Positions 54,092-64,000 of a stretch of 64,000 nt of DNA are shown piece by piece. The position numbers and the translations under genes are program-made. Source of the DNA: Isoetes taiwanensis. Lineage: Eukaryota; Streptophyta; Lycopodiopsida; Isoetales; Isoetaceae. Where the stretch lies: the NCBI GenBank assembly GCA_021234155.1, contig JAJEKV010000524.1:64001-128000 (forward strand). The letters are read 5' to 3'. Numbering within the stretch: the first letter of the stretch is position 1; each line of letters opens with the position of its first letter. Under the pieces are notes generated by a model. It was not told the origin of the DNA. It was given only the letters and a program-made list of their open reading frames with translations, and searched no databases.

Positions 54092-55060
54092 ATGAATGAG
54101 CAATGTCTGGAAAAACACATAAAGTCGGGGCCGGTTTTCGAGGAAAACCAGATCGGGGAATGGAAGCTGAAGCCTCACGGCTAGATGAGATGGAAGAATT
54201 GGGAATTCATATGGCATGAAGGACAAAGATATTGGCAAGGTAGCAACTGCCAACTTGATAGGACCCGCGCAAGATATATGGTGGAAGGGGTATGCAAAGT
54301 CAAATAGGTCGAGGAGAAACAATTGTCGATTCAAAACTCGCAAAGAAGGCTTTCCGTAAGCATTACGTGCCACGCTCACATACTAGCCGTCAGATACAGC
54401 AGTTCTACCGCCTGGACCAAGGGAATCTGTCTGTAGCCAAATACACAGAGGAGTTTATGAGGCTAAGGTTAAATGTTCCCAGGATAACAGAAAGGCAGGC
54501 AGTTGATGGTTATATAGAGGGGCTTAATAGCAACATCAAAAGATTAGTCCGTGCAATAAACCCCAGGACAGTAGGGGAAGCAGAAGATAAGGCTTTGAGT
54601 CTGGAGGAGACACCGCAAAACCCAGCGCAGAGACAGTCGTATTACGACAAGGGGAAATCAACAGGTAGCTTCAACCAAAAAGCGCCAACCCCTGCACAGG
54701 GAAGAGCACAACAGTACCAGGGTAAAAATGACAAAAAGACATCCTTTAAGGAACCTTATACAGCAGCTTCCTCGGCGGGAAAGTCTGTGAAGCAATTTTT
54801 GAACAGCATACCTAAGGAAAAAAGGGACGAATGTATAAGGAAAAAGTTGTGCTTCAGGTGCTTCCAACCAGGACATCGCACTCACGAGTGCCCTTTTGTC
54901 ATGCAAGCAGCTATGGCAGATCTTGAAGGATGGGATTCCCCAACAGACATTGACGTCGACGAGGAGGAGGCCCAAGACTTCATCGAAGGTGAGTGTAGAA
55001 TTTGTGCAGCCATAGAAACCGAAAATGTGGAGAGTCAGTCCACTGTCATTTTAGCAGAGG
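54092..55060 (+). pseudogene. gag: 3' part of gag of element C
   Basis: Continues gag after element D: MSNVWKN, several shifts, then an open frame from 54292 with KAFRKHYVPRSHTSRQIQQF, YTEEFMRLRLNVPRITERQA, a Gln-rich linker and an intact zinc knuckle CFRCFQPGHRTHEC (CX2CX4HX4C, 54850-54892). The open frame runs on into the protease. Confidence 0.85.
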
Positions 55061-55470
55061 GCATTATAGATGATAAACCATATCGAGTCCTAATAGACAC
55101 AGGAAGCTCCCACAACTTCGCATCTCCTAGATTGGCAGTGCTACTCAAAACAAAGATCCTCAAGTCAAAGCCTGCACCGATTGAGCATGGCAAGTGGAGC
55201 AATACGCCATACAAAAGGAAAAAGAGTGAACTTTGATATAGCATTGAGCGGGGCAAATTTGAACATGGGGGCTGAAGTCATGGATATTGGAAAATATGAT
55301 CTCATAGTCGGCATGGAATTCTTAAAGCCAGCTAAAGCAGTCATCGATTGTGATAAACATGAGATATCAATCATGGCACCTAATGGCAAACGTTTTTTGG
55401 TCAAAGGTAAGAAAATTGCCTCAATAATGCAGTGCATGTCATTAAAACAATTGCGTAAATGCATCTCCAA
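55061..55470 (+). pseudogene. Protease of element C
   Basis: VLIDTGSSHNFASPRLAVLL (catalytic DTG at about 55096) lies in frame with gag. A frameshift near 55190 moves to the next frame, which holds MDIGKYDLIVGMEFLKPAKA. Otherwise well preserved. Confidence 0.8.
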
Positions 55471-56400
55471 GGATGAGGTTGATTATATCCTTAGGCTAGA
55501 AGCCATAGATCCAAACGAAAAGAATAAGAAGGAGAATGAAAATTTGAAACAATTACCTAGGGCAATTGGCAAGTTAATTAAAGAATTTCATGACCTATTT
55601 CCGGATGAAATCCGAGAATTACCGCCTTACAGAGGTGTCGAATGTGAAATCACTCTTGCACCAGATGCAAAACCAATTAGCAAAGCCCCATATAGGATGA
55701 GCACACACCGAGCTAGGCTGAGCTCAAGAAGCAACCGCAAGAATTATTAGAGATTGGGTTCATTAGGCCAAGTGTATCATTGTTTGGTGCACCCATCCTC
55801 TCTTGGGTCAAGAAGAAAGACTAAGTCTACGGATGTGCATTGATTATCGTCAGACTCAACAAGCAAACGATAAAGAACAAATATGCATTGCCAAGAGCGG
55901 ATGATCTAATGGACCAGCTCCAAGGAGCAAAGCTCTTTTCAAAAATTGATTTAAGGTCTGGTTATCACCAAATAAGAATCAAGGAGGAGGATATCCATAA
56001 GACTGCCTTCAGAACGCGGTACGGGCATTATGAGTTCACAGTCATGCCTTTTGGTCTATCAAATGCTCCAGCAACGTTTATGCGTCTGATGAATGACATC
56101 TTGAGGACTTTCTAGATGAATTTGTCATCATATTTTTCGATGACATTCTAATTTATAGCAAGTCTATGGAAGAACATGTCGTACATTTGAGGAGGGTATT
56201 AGAAAAGCTAAGACGACATCGTTTGTATGCTAAACTTTCCAAATGTCACTTTGCAACAACTAGAGTGGAATATTTGGGGCATGTGGTCACAGCAGAGGGA
56301 ATCTCAACGGACCCAAAGTAAAAATAGAAGCCATAGTGGATTGGCCAAAGACCAAAGAATGTCTCAAGTAAGAAGTTTTCTTGGCTTAGCGAGGATACTT
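55471..56400 (+). pseudogene. Reverse transcriptase of element C
   Basis: Leader FHDLFPDEIRELPPYRGVEC, APYRMS, then [60 protein letters not shown] and the catalytic box IIFFDDILIYSK (FDD at about 56136-56144). YLGHVVTAEGIS closes the domain. About four frameshifts. Confidence 0.82.
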
Positions 56401-56945
56401 CATCAGAATTTGTAAAGGACTTCGCTAAGTGGGCATCCCCTTTGTCGGGACCTTACTAAGAATAAAAAGGTAAAGATTGGGAGGCACACTGGCTAGAGAA
56501 TGTTCAAGCTTCATTGAAAAGCTCAAAGAGCCTTAACAATAACAACACCAGTGCTCACCCTACCGGATCCAAATAAGGACAAGCTAGTAGCGGCCGATGC
56601 AAGTAAGCTAGCAACTGGTGGAGTCCTCATGCAAGAAGGAAGAGTGGTAGCCTACGATTCTAAGAAGATGAATAATGTGAGCATTATCCAACCCATGATC
56701 AAGAACTTCTAGCTATTGTGAGAGCTCTTCAGATTTGGAGGCATTATTTGCTTGGCGGTGAAATTTCAGTTAGATCGATCACCGAGCCTCCAATACATTT
56801 TTACACAACCACTCCTCAACTTGAGGCAAAGACGCTGGATGGAATTCCTCGAAGAATATGACTTCGAGATAGTCTATAAGCCAGGCAAATTAAATGCGGT
56901 TGCCGACGCACTCTCTCGCCGACCATTAGAAACTCGAGTGCATTG
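56401..56945 (+). pseudogene. RNase H of element C
   Basis: LPDPNKDKLVAADASKLATG (about 56565) carries the first catalytic Asp (AADAS), followed by VVAYDSKKM, a frame change, and EEYDFEIVYKPGKLNAVADA with ALSRR (56845-56925), where VADALSR holds a late catalytic Asp. Confidence 0.75.
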
Positions 56946-56947
56946 CA

Positions 56948-57880
56948 ATGCCATCTCCACCTTGTCCAGTGAATTTGGGAAAAGGATTGAAGAGGTCTTG
57001 CCTTCAAGCAAGGAATTCAAGGAAATATGGGCTAGTCTTTGCAAAGAAGCAAGGATGTATAAACAAAAGAGAAGCTTATAAAAGATATAAAAAGGAAGGT
57101 AATCTTTTATACCACAAGGACAAACTTTGCGTCCCAGAGGCATCGGGAGTAAGGAAGTTAATTCTTCATGATACTCATAATAGCCCAATAGCCGGCCACG
57201 CGGGGTTCATGAAAACTTACTTCAAGATAAGAAGTAGTTACTTCTGGCCAGGCATGAAAAGGGACATCGCCAACTATATTCGGCACTGTCAATTGTGCCA
57301 GCAAACAAAAGCGGAGCAACTCCGCATTCCAGGAACCTTAGAACCCTTGGCAGTGCCAAATGCTAAATGGGAGGTTGTGAGCATGGATTTTATAACCGGA
57401 CTCCCAAAAACACCAAGAGGCCATGATGCCTTAATGGTGGTGGTCGACAAGCTATCAAAGATGGCTCACTTTTTGCCGTGTCGAACCACCGATACAGCTT
57501 TGGATACCGCCTTGCTTTTTGCAAAGGAAATATTTAGATTGCATGGTATGCCAAGGGAAATCATCTCTGATAGAGATCCTAAGTTCATAAGTGCCTTCTG
57601 GAAGGATTTCTTCAACACGATCCAGACAAAGTTGTCCATGAGTACAGCATATCATCCCCAAACTGATGGGCAAACGGAACGGACCAATCGAATATTAGAA
57701 GACATGTTGAGGAACTATGTATGGAATAAACAGTCAAAATGGGGTGACTATATTTACTTGGTAGAGTTTGCATATAACAGTACCAAGCAGGAATCATAAA
57801 TGTCCCCTTCATGATAAATTATGGCTATCAATGTCTAACACCGGACCATTGGCATAACCCAAAGGTCCAAGGTTGAAGTT
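56948..57880 (+). pseudogene. Integrase of element C
   Basis: Open for 283 codons (56948-57799). Zinc finger: HDTHNSPIAGHAGFMKT and HCQLCQQTK. Core: VVSMDFITGLPKTPRGHDAL (first Asp, about 57380), EIISDRDPKFISAFWKDFF (second Asp, about 57565), YHPQTDGQTERTNRILEDML (Glu, about 57650-57710). All three DDE residues are present. The frame breaks at 57799, two codons after YNSTKQ. Confidence 0.85.
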
Positions 57881-57889
57881 TCTCAACAA

Positions 57890-58456
57890 ATGTTGACCGA
57901 TATGCAGCAATTAGTCGACGAAGTTAGAGGCTATTTATTGGCAGCAAGAAGTAGACAAAAGAGCATAGCCAATAAGCATAGAACCGAAAGAGAATTCCAA
58001 GTAGGGGATAATGTTTGGCTTAAGATAAAAGTTAAACAAGCAAAGCTCAGAATCGGCAATTGCAAGAAGCTTGCTCCAAGGTGGGCGGGACCATTCAAAA
58101 TTGTTCAGAGAATAGGTAACCAATCCTATAAATTGGATCTCCCCACCCACTTGAAGGTTCATAAAGTCTTCCATGTAAGCCTTTTGAAAAAGCATACTCC
58201 TAATCCAGAGGAGATATTGGAGACTCCAACCTTGTTGGAAATGACCGAAGAACAACTTGAGATCGTCCCAGAAGCTCTTCTTGACAAGGCATATAAGAAA
58301 ACAAGGAGATCTCAGTTCCTCCAATATTTGGTCAAGTGGAAACACTTGCCAGTGGAAGACGCGACATGGGTACTTAAATCGATCTTGAGAAGCAAGACTA
58401 CGGTTTATGGAGCAATGCAAAGGCCAGCTCGCCCACGGACATCGCATAATGATTAA
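57890..58456 (+). pseudogene. Integrase C-terminus and chromodomain of element C
   Basis: 188 open codons: YLLAARSRQKSIANKHRTER, DNVWLKIKVKQAKLRI, WAGPFKIVQRIGNQSYKLDL, HKVFHVSLLKKHTPNPEE and chromodomain QYLVKWKHLPVEDATWVLK (about 58320-58378) near the C-terminus. The W-x-V-E-D-A-T-W pattern is typical for chromoviruses. Chromodomains guide integration to heterochromatin marks. Confidence 0.85.
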
Positions 58457-59111
58457 GGCAAGGTGAGTGCAGGCATTAAGTAGCGAATCCACGACCTTGA
58501 CAGGTCAAAGAGTCCACATGCAATCACCTTTACGTAGCCAAGACGCTAGGCATGTAAGTTAAGCATGAGATCATGGGCGATGATGGGATCACCTTTAATG
58601 TTCCCCACGCCATGATGTAGGCATCAGACATGCATGCATCTTAGGCATGATAGGACACATCTCCACGGCCACTTTGGGGAAGCATCCTCCCCTATGCCGG
58701 GAAATGTTGCATTCATGTAGGTTAAATTAAAAATAAAAGGTGTGGACCCTTATAAAACCACAAATTACTAATTAAACTAACGTGATGTGCTCTTGCGAGG
58801 CCAATAGAGGAGAGGGGATTGTCAAGAGGAGCGCATCATGACATAAATTGTGAGTTATAACATTTCATTATTTATTGAACTCTATGAATGTTATAATCTA
58901 TTATAATAAATAAGTCTAAATAAATAAATTGTTGAGCTATATAATTTTCTCGTAATCTAGATTATAGCTTCACAATTATATTCTTTGTAATTGGCATTAG
59001 TAGTTCATAACTATAATAATATTGAAGTGTTATGGTGCATATGTGTTGTGATATGTGATGGGTGTTCACCTTATGTAATGCCGAGGACAAAGATTAACCC
59101 AAGGGGGAGAA
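58457..59111 (+). other. 3' untranslated region and polypurine tract of element C
   Basis: No genes are seen. CATGATGTAGGCATCAGACATGCA-type short repeats lie near 58560-58660. The polypurine tract AAGGGGGAGAA (59101-59111) touches the 3' LTR. Confidence 0.65.
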
Positions 59112-60648
59112 TGTGACGTTCCCCTAAAATATACTGGATAATGCATACGTGACGATAGTCACGCCACCATACATTTCTACATCCCTAGACATGTATCTAA
59201 CCAATGTGGGGTAATGACTAAGTTATCTATAACTTAGCCAACCTAAGGTAAGAAGCCATTTCCACGTGGCCTCACCTCATAGGCATACCACCACATAGAC
59301 TCACCTATAGGAGCCAAGTGGCACTCATGTAAACCCTAACATATAAAAGGCTAAACCCTAAACCCTAGCCACTTTTGGCTCCATCAACCTCGCATCCACC
59401 CGGGTTCGGATCGAGCTCCGATCAAGACCGTCTTCGACAAACTGGGTTGCAAAAGCAGCTAGCTGCCAAAGATGGAGAACTGTGGAATTAGCGGTAGCCG
59501 TAGTGTGTATTTCGAATAGATTCCAAGATTGCAAGAGAGCCATTCTAGAACCTATTGTTCGAACATGAACCCTAATCAATGAACCCTAACTATAGGTTAG
59601 ATGTATGTGATTAGGATTAGTTGTTATTCTCTTTTATTATCAAGATTATGTTGATATGATGTTGGTTGATCTCATTTTTGCACCTCTTGTGTATTGGGAA
59701 GGGGGGGTAGAGACCTAGTAGCCACTAGTAGAAGATGCCCTAGTTTAGACCCACTAGTTCCCATTATTATGCGGGCCGCATAGAGCCCACCGGCTACGGG
59801 AGGCTATGGAATGACCGAGCACCACACAACGGGTCAGTGGGCAAAGTGGAGGGAGGACCTGGCTCACGCTGGCCACCGGGGTCTCATAGCGGGCTAGACT
59901 CATAGTGGGTCACTTCGCGGGGCGGGTATGGGTCCCACATTTCCCGGGTCAATGGTGTGCCTCCCGACTCTCAAGAGTTGCAAGTGTCGGCTTGGCTCTT
60001 GTTTTGGGGAGTTCGGGCATGGACGTGTGTCGCCACGATCCTCTAGCCGCCCATGGAGCCACAATGACCGGGAGGGGAGATGCAACCCTTCCTACCTCAT
60101 CGACCGGGAGATGCAACCCGGAGTAGTCTCGTTGGGTGATACCATGGGATTACGCCTCCGGCAAAGGTTACTGATCACGTTAGAGCCTGATGAAGGTATC
60201 CGCAAAGTATGCACAGAGGGGCGGATGGAGTGGTCAACCCTAGCCATTGTCTATTGCCAGCCAAGTCATTGCCATAACTCCTCGGTTGTTTTCTATCCGG
60301 AGGCCCCCAACCGCCACCGACTACCCCTGAGTCCGAGCCCGGGTAGGAGCCTCTATTTGATGTATTTGATGCATTCATTGTATTGTTGTATTTGATGACA
60401 TGGTTAGATGGATTATCACTACCCTTCGAGGTAGTCTATTGTTATTGTTGCTAGTGCTTATGTGTATATTTTGCTCACGACATAGGGACCCCATAGAGGA
60501 CGGACGGAATGACACCTCGTGTCCCTCTACTCGATCGTGGACCCAGCACGCCGAAGTTAGACAGAGGGCCCATACGACGGTGCCGTTGGATGGGGAAGGT
60601 CCTTCGATGTATCTACGGCGGGTCAGATATAGCGCAAGGAACGTCACA
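59112..60648 (+). repeat. 3' LTR of element C
   Basis: TGTGACGTTCCCCTAAAATA to GCAAGGAACGTCACA, matching 35139-36677. It is better preserved at the outer ends than the 5' copy. Confidence 0.92.
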
Positions 60649-61243
60649 ATCTCCACCGCTGGGGAGTCCTCTCAAAGACGTGGAATTTGAGCGCCCAAAT
60701 AGGGCCTCTCAACACCTACTACAAGGGTTTTTCCTCCCACACGGGGTTTTTTTTCATCCCAAGTGGTAGAGACACATTGTATTGTGGTTTTGTAGTTTTT
60801 ATTTTGTGTTTGGAAACTTTCCGCTATATTGTAAAACCGTCTCTCATAGGTATTTCCTTCCTTCCTTCCTTCCTATCTTGTTTCCCATCCCGCCACTATT
60901 CTCCCGCGATTAGACCCGGTGACACTGCTCGTGTCAAATTCCTTTTGTTTAATTGACTGGCGCTTCATGTGACGAATGCAGCTACATTTTGCTAGACAGA
61001 CAAATAGTCATCATTCTTATTCCAAAAGAAATGGACACATCGAAGGCAAAATTGAGCTATAAAATACAAGAGTTGAAGATCTAGAAACCGGATTTATACA
61101 TCTCGCTGTAGGAGCCGAACTGATCATTTCAATCATCCTGCCATACCTCCTTCGAGCAAAGAGCACCGGTTAGCCGGTTTCTAGACTCGCTGCGAAACAA
61201 CACAATCGACCGACAATTTACAGCCAACAATGGGTTTGGAGCA
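60649..61243. other. Flank of element C with a (TTCC)n microsatellite
   Basis: A (TTCC) run lies at 60855-60881. GGTTTTTCCTCCCACACGGG at about 60725 is reminiscent of copia LTR ends but has no partner. No gene is supported. Confidence 0.35.
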
Positions 61244-61297
61244 GTTTGTGGCATATTCTGGGTATATACTGGTTTATACCTGGAATATGCCACAAAC
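61244..61297. repeat. Hairpin with 23-bp arms
   Basis: Arm 1 GTTTGTGGCATATTC.. (61244-61266) and arm 2 ..GAATATGCCACAAAC (61275-61297) pair at 21 of 23 positions around an 8-base loop. A second hairpin follows at 61310-61334 (GGGTTTGCCCC / GGGGCAACCC). Confidence 0.7.
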
Positions 61298-61714
61298 CCA
61301 CTTGAACGAGGGTTTGCCCCCTTAGGGGCAACCCAAAAAAAGGAGGAGGAAATTTCATCTTCCTTTTAAGGTTTGGATCCATCAATTGAGGGACTTGATG
61401 CGGTTTAAGTCATATGGTGCGGGGTCTAGTAATGCTACCCAAAAAAGCACAAAAGGACATAGCATCCACTCTCTAAATGTTTTTTATAATTGAACTTTCA
61501 GCAGAATTAGAGATGACCAATGCATATTATGGCAATGTAATATGATATTGATTTTATATTGGATGCTTCTTTCTTTTGAAATAAGTCTCACAATGTGTGA
61601 TACCATATGGCTTTGGAGTTTGGATATTTCTGCGTAACATGTTAGCTGCTTTCAAATACTCTCATTATTCTAGCATGTAAAGTCATTTCCATACATGTGA
61701 TCTTTATGTCAATC
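61298..61714. other. Second hairpin and AT-rich intergenic sequence
   Basis: Besides the 61310-61334 hairpin nothing is recognised. Confidence 0.35.
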
Positions 61715-61945
61715 CTACATTAAATAATGGTTTGGCATAGATGATTTGGTTTTGTACATGACTATTGAATATTGAATCCTTGAATATGAAAAAGTCCCTA
61801 TGTCCCTTTGCTTGCACAGTGGGCAAAATGTTGACACTCGAGGATCGAATATGTGGATAAGCACATTCAAATGAGGGCATCTGTGAAGAATATGCCACCA
61901 AAACACAACCACCTTAGGATAGCCCAAGTTCACATACGTCTCCAA
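61715..61945 (-). pseudogene. LINE reverse-transcriptase zinc-binding fragment (zf-RVT)
   Basis: The minus strand reads KVVVFWWHILHRCPHLNVL, then FDPRVSTFCPLCKQRD. This resembles the zinc-binding domain at the end of plant LINE polyproteins (K...F.W.LLH..LPT...L.....DP.CPLC). The expected downstream HLFF.C is not clear. A short relic with no other LINE domain nearby. Confidence 0.4.
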
Positions 61946-62601
61946 CTAGGAGGTGGGAGTTGTTATTAGGAACTTTTGTTTTCCATCAATGGAGATTCTA
62001 TGCTGATAATGTAAGCATTGTGTATTCATTGAGATAGTATTTCATAATTAGTTAAAATGAAGCATTGTGTATTCATGTAGATAGTGTTCCTGTATTACTT
62101 TTGATGAACCATTGAGTATTCTGGATTTAGGGTTTCCACAAGAGTGGCTAGAATTTAGGTTCAGGTGGAATATGCCATTTTGGTGCTGGCCCGAAGGGCC
62201 ACAATTTAGCCATAAGGACGAGTCAAATACCTAGGTCTTTGGTTTGTCGAATAAATAGAAGGAATTCAAATTCAAATAAGGTATTCGATTAGAGGATTGT
62301 ATTCAGCTTGCTAAATACACTCTTGTTAAATACAAGTTAAAATACCCTAGTTTTCGGGGCAAAATCATCTAGCAAACTAGATTTTCGCTGAAAACAAGTG
62401 GAATATGAGTGTTCGACTTTCCAATACCTTGCTGAATATCATTTTGCAATCCAAAGCACCGAATAAAATATGTTTTGGGCTAGTCGACCTTCAAATTCCT
62501 GGTTCGTCCTGAAACAGGGAGTATAGAAATTTTGGAAGAAGGCATGTTTTGCGCAGAGAAGTTGTTGCTCAAGTTTATCCTGAATAACAGCAATCAATGG
62601 A
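61946..62601. other. Intergenic upstream of the HEAT-repeat gene
   Basis: AT-rich, with no supported feature. The 9-mer GAATATGCC recurs here (about 62168) and in the hairpin at 61285 and at 61887. Confidence 0.35.
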
Positions 62602-62720
62602 AGCTATCGAAGACATCAGTTGCTCGGCTACCCTTGGCATGTGTAAGGGAAGTATGGAAATCTTAGAGTCCACCATTTTTAATAACATTGGACTTTGAGG
62701 CATCCTCAGAAAGCTTCAAG

Positions 62721-63550
62721 GCTGCACGGGGGCTTCTGCCATCAATTCGCATTTGAAATTTATTAGGGACAGCAAGCTCTTAAGTATTATCAGAACAGCA
62801 CTTTCTGAGCAGCTGAGTAAGGAAGATGATACTTTGTTGGTAGAAGACATGATAAAGGTTTTGACATTTGTTGCTCTTAGAGATTTTGAAAATAATATGC
62901 ATAACAATGCCTATGGTGCGACGCTATCTGTAGTGGAGACCCTTGAGACGTGCTTTTTAGAAAAGGTAAATGGAGATGATGCTGTAAAAATTGAGCTAAT
63001 GAGATCTTTGTACATTTTGAATCAGCAATTCCCTATTGATATTAGCAGAATCAGAATAGTCCTTCTAGGAGTGCTGAAAGACAATCACCCAAAATGCCGA
63101 GAATGGGCATTAAAGCTGTTAGTAAGCACTTTCAAGGAAGGGGTGAAATCACCATTGGAACAGAAGAACACCTGCAATGAGACTAGTTGGAAGGCTGATG
63201 CTTTGTTACGTCTACTTGAATCCTTCTTCTTGGATATTCATTCTTCTGTACGGGAAGCAGCAGTTAGATCTACTATATACTTATATACAGAAGGATTTTG
63301 TTTATCATCTCTTTCGTACAGACCAGCAATTGATCTTTTGCTGGATTTTTCAGAGTCTGTACGAATTGCAACAATAGAGCTGGTAAATAACATTTTCTCC
63401 TATATGCTGCTTTACTTCCATTAAGTGTCTTATAGGCAAAGAATTTGAGGTGCATAGATTATGTAAAAGCTTTTATGTCTTTGATGTAATAACTTTATCT
63501 TATATTGTTAGGATGCCTTCTGTCTACTGGTTAAGTTGGTCAATGTCTTT
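62721..63550 (+). CDS. HEAT-repeat protein exons, possibly Integrator subunit 4 / SIEL (partial)
   Basis: A clean open exon runs from about 62721 to the donor CTG|GTAAAT at 63383. It is helical and HEAT-like: LLVEDMIKVLTFVALRDFEN, KIELMRSLYILNQQFPIDIS, HPKCREWALKLLVSTFKEGV, DIHSSVREAAVRSTIYLYTE, LLLDFSESVRIATIEL. The next exon starts after TTGTTAG at 63512 in phase 0 with DAFCLLVKLVN, matching the DAF..C.MV block that follows the HEAT array in INTS4-type proteins. INTS4 belongs to the Integrator complex that processes snRNA 3' ends; the Arabidopsis homologue SIEL also aids SHORT-ROOT movement. A possible first exon (ATG 62602, MEAIEDISCSATLGM, donor at 62649) fits in phase. The identification is tentative. 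Confidence 0.45.
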
Positions 63551-64000
63551 ACCAGATAAGTATCTGTCTAGAGAAAACACAGCAACTGGAGCACGGTTGT
63601 GGTTCGGTAAAAGATCTTGATGATGTATTTATACAGGTTAGTTGTTTATCATGCAAGATGTTTTCTGCTTATGTTGTATTAAAAATCTTGGTCTAATGAA
63701 ATACCCGAATGGTATAATTAAACCACTTCTTCAAGAAAAGTATTAATGGATGTATAGAACATGTGGTTGTCATTGGAAGAATGAATAGTTTATGAGACCA
63801 AAACATGTCTTCTATTATACAGTATGTCCTTTCAAGATGCACATGGGCATAAAGTTGACCGGAATCTGCAATGGACAAGTTAACGAGGAACATGATCACA
63901 TTTTACATTATAGACTTCACAGTTAGAGAGTCTCTGTCATGCATCCCAGCTGATATTCCCATTCATTCTACTGGTTATTGTTATGATATTTAACATGGAT
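63551..64000. other. Intron or unresolved exons of the HEAT-repeat gene
   Basis: A further coding-like stretch to about 63639 (CLEKTQQLEHGCGSVKDLDD) precedes a donor CAG|GTTAGT. The rest looks intronic. The gene probably continues beyond the window. Confidence 0.3.

Larger units (their letters stand above)
35139..60648 (+). mobile_element. Element C: Ty3/gypsy chromovirus, split by element D
   Basis: Two 1.54-kb LTRs (35139-36677, 59112-60648) bound an interior that, without D (41998-54091), is about 10.3 kb: PBS, a 4.8-kb leader with extra ORFs, gag, protease, RT, RNase H, integrase and chromodomain. The flanks ATCTA (35134-35138) and ATCTC (60649-60653) form a 4-of-5 target duplication. 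It is clearly related to element A in LTR motifs and proteins, and its pol is better preserved. Confidence 0.92.

Noticed and set aside
60715-60770. Copia-LTR-like sequence beside element C
   Set aside because: Only a short pyrimidine-rich resemblance, with no partner LTR or copia domain in the window.
61310-61341. GC hairpin followed by an A run, terminator-like
   Set aside because: Bacterial-type terminators do not apply to a plant nuclear locus, and the run is A rather than T on the plus strand.

Overview
This is a piece of a large, repeat-rich land-plant nuclear genome. The evidence is plant LTR-retrotransposon lineages (chromodomain Ty3/gypsy and a Tat-like element with a second RNase H), a tRNA-headed SINE, spliced genes with GT..AG introns, and fragments of plant gene families (MsrB, NIP aquaporin, ZF-HD, LRR receptor kinase). 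I cannot name the species. One ambiguous base (N) lies at 20893.

Layout. 1-2383: a decayed secreted PLAT/ATS3-like gene on the minus strand, a 104-bp foldback, and a SINE inserted in a short tandem repeat. 2384-15148: element A, a 12.8-kb chromovirus with both LTRs, a long leader with extra reading frames, gag and a broken pol. 15149-19560: a candidate first exon and a truncated gypsy element B (PBS, gag, protease). 19582-20457: methionine sulfoxide reductase B in three exons, the only near-complete host gene. 20458-35138: low-coding sequence with repeats, a MITE-like foldback, and scattered broken pieces of host genes (NIP aquaporin, Nudix hydrolase, ZF-HD homeodomain, LRR kinase), palindrome clusters and a polypyrimidine tract. 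35139-60648: element C, a second chromovirus whose gag is split by element D (41998-54091), a Tat-like element. 60649-64000: short hairpins, a LINE scrap on the minus strand, and exons of a HEAT-repeat gene, possibly INTS4/SIEL, running off the right edge.

The elements form a nest: D inserted into gag of C, and C into older sequence. A and C belong to related families. Both carry 4-5 kb between primer-binding site and gag with apparently decayed extra ORFs, and D carries a decayed antisense ORF between pol and the 3' LTR. D also has an archaeal-type RNase H upstream of its reverse transcriptase.

A caution covers all coding calls. LTR pairs of the same element differ mostly by one-base indels and by CAG versus C(C)GG changes, and three separate elements lack the same A in the tRNA-iMet primer-binding site. 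Part of the frameshifting, including the one in MsrB, may be consensus error at CHG-methylated sites rather than true decay. All calls were made by eye from translations; no database search was run.
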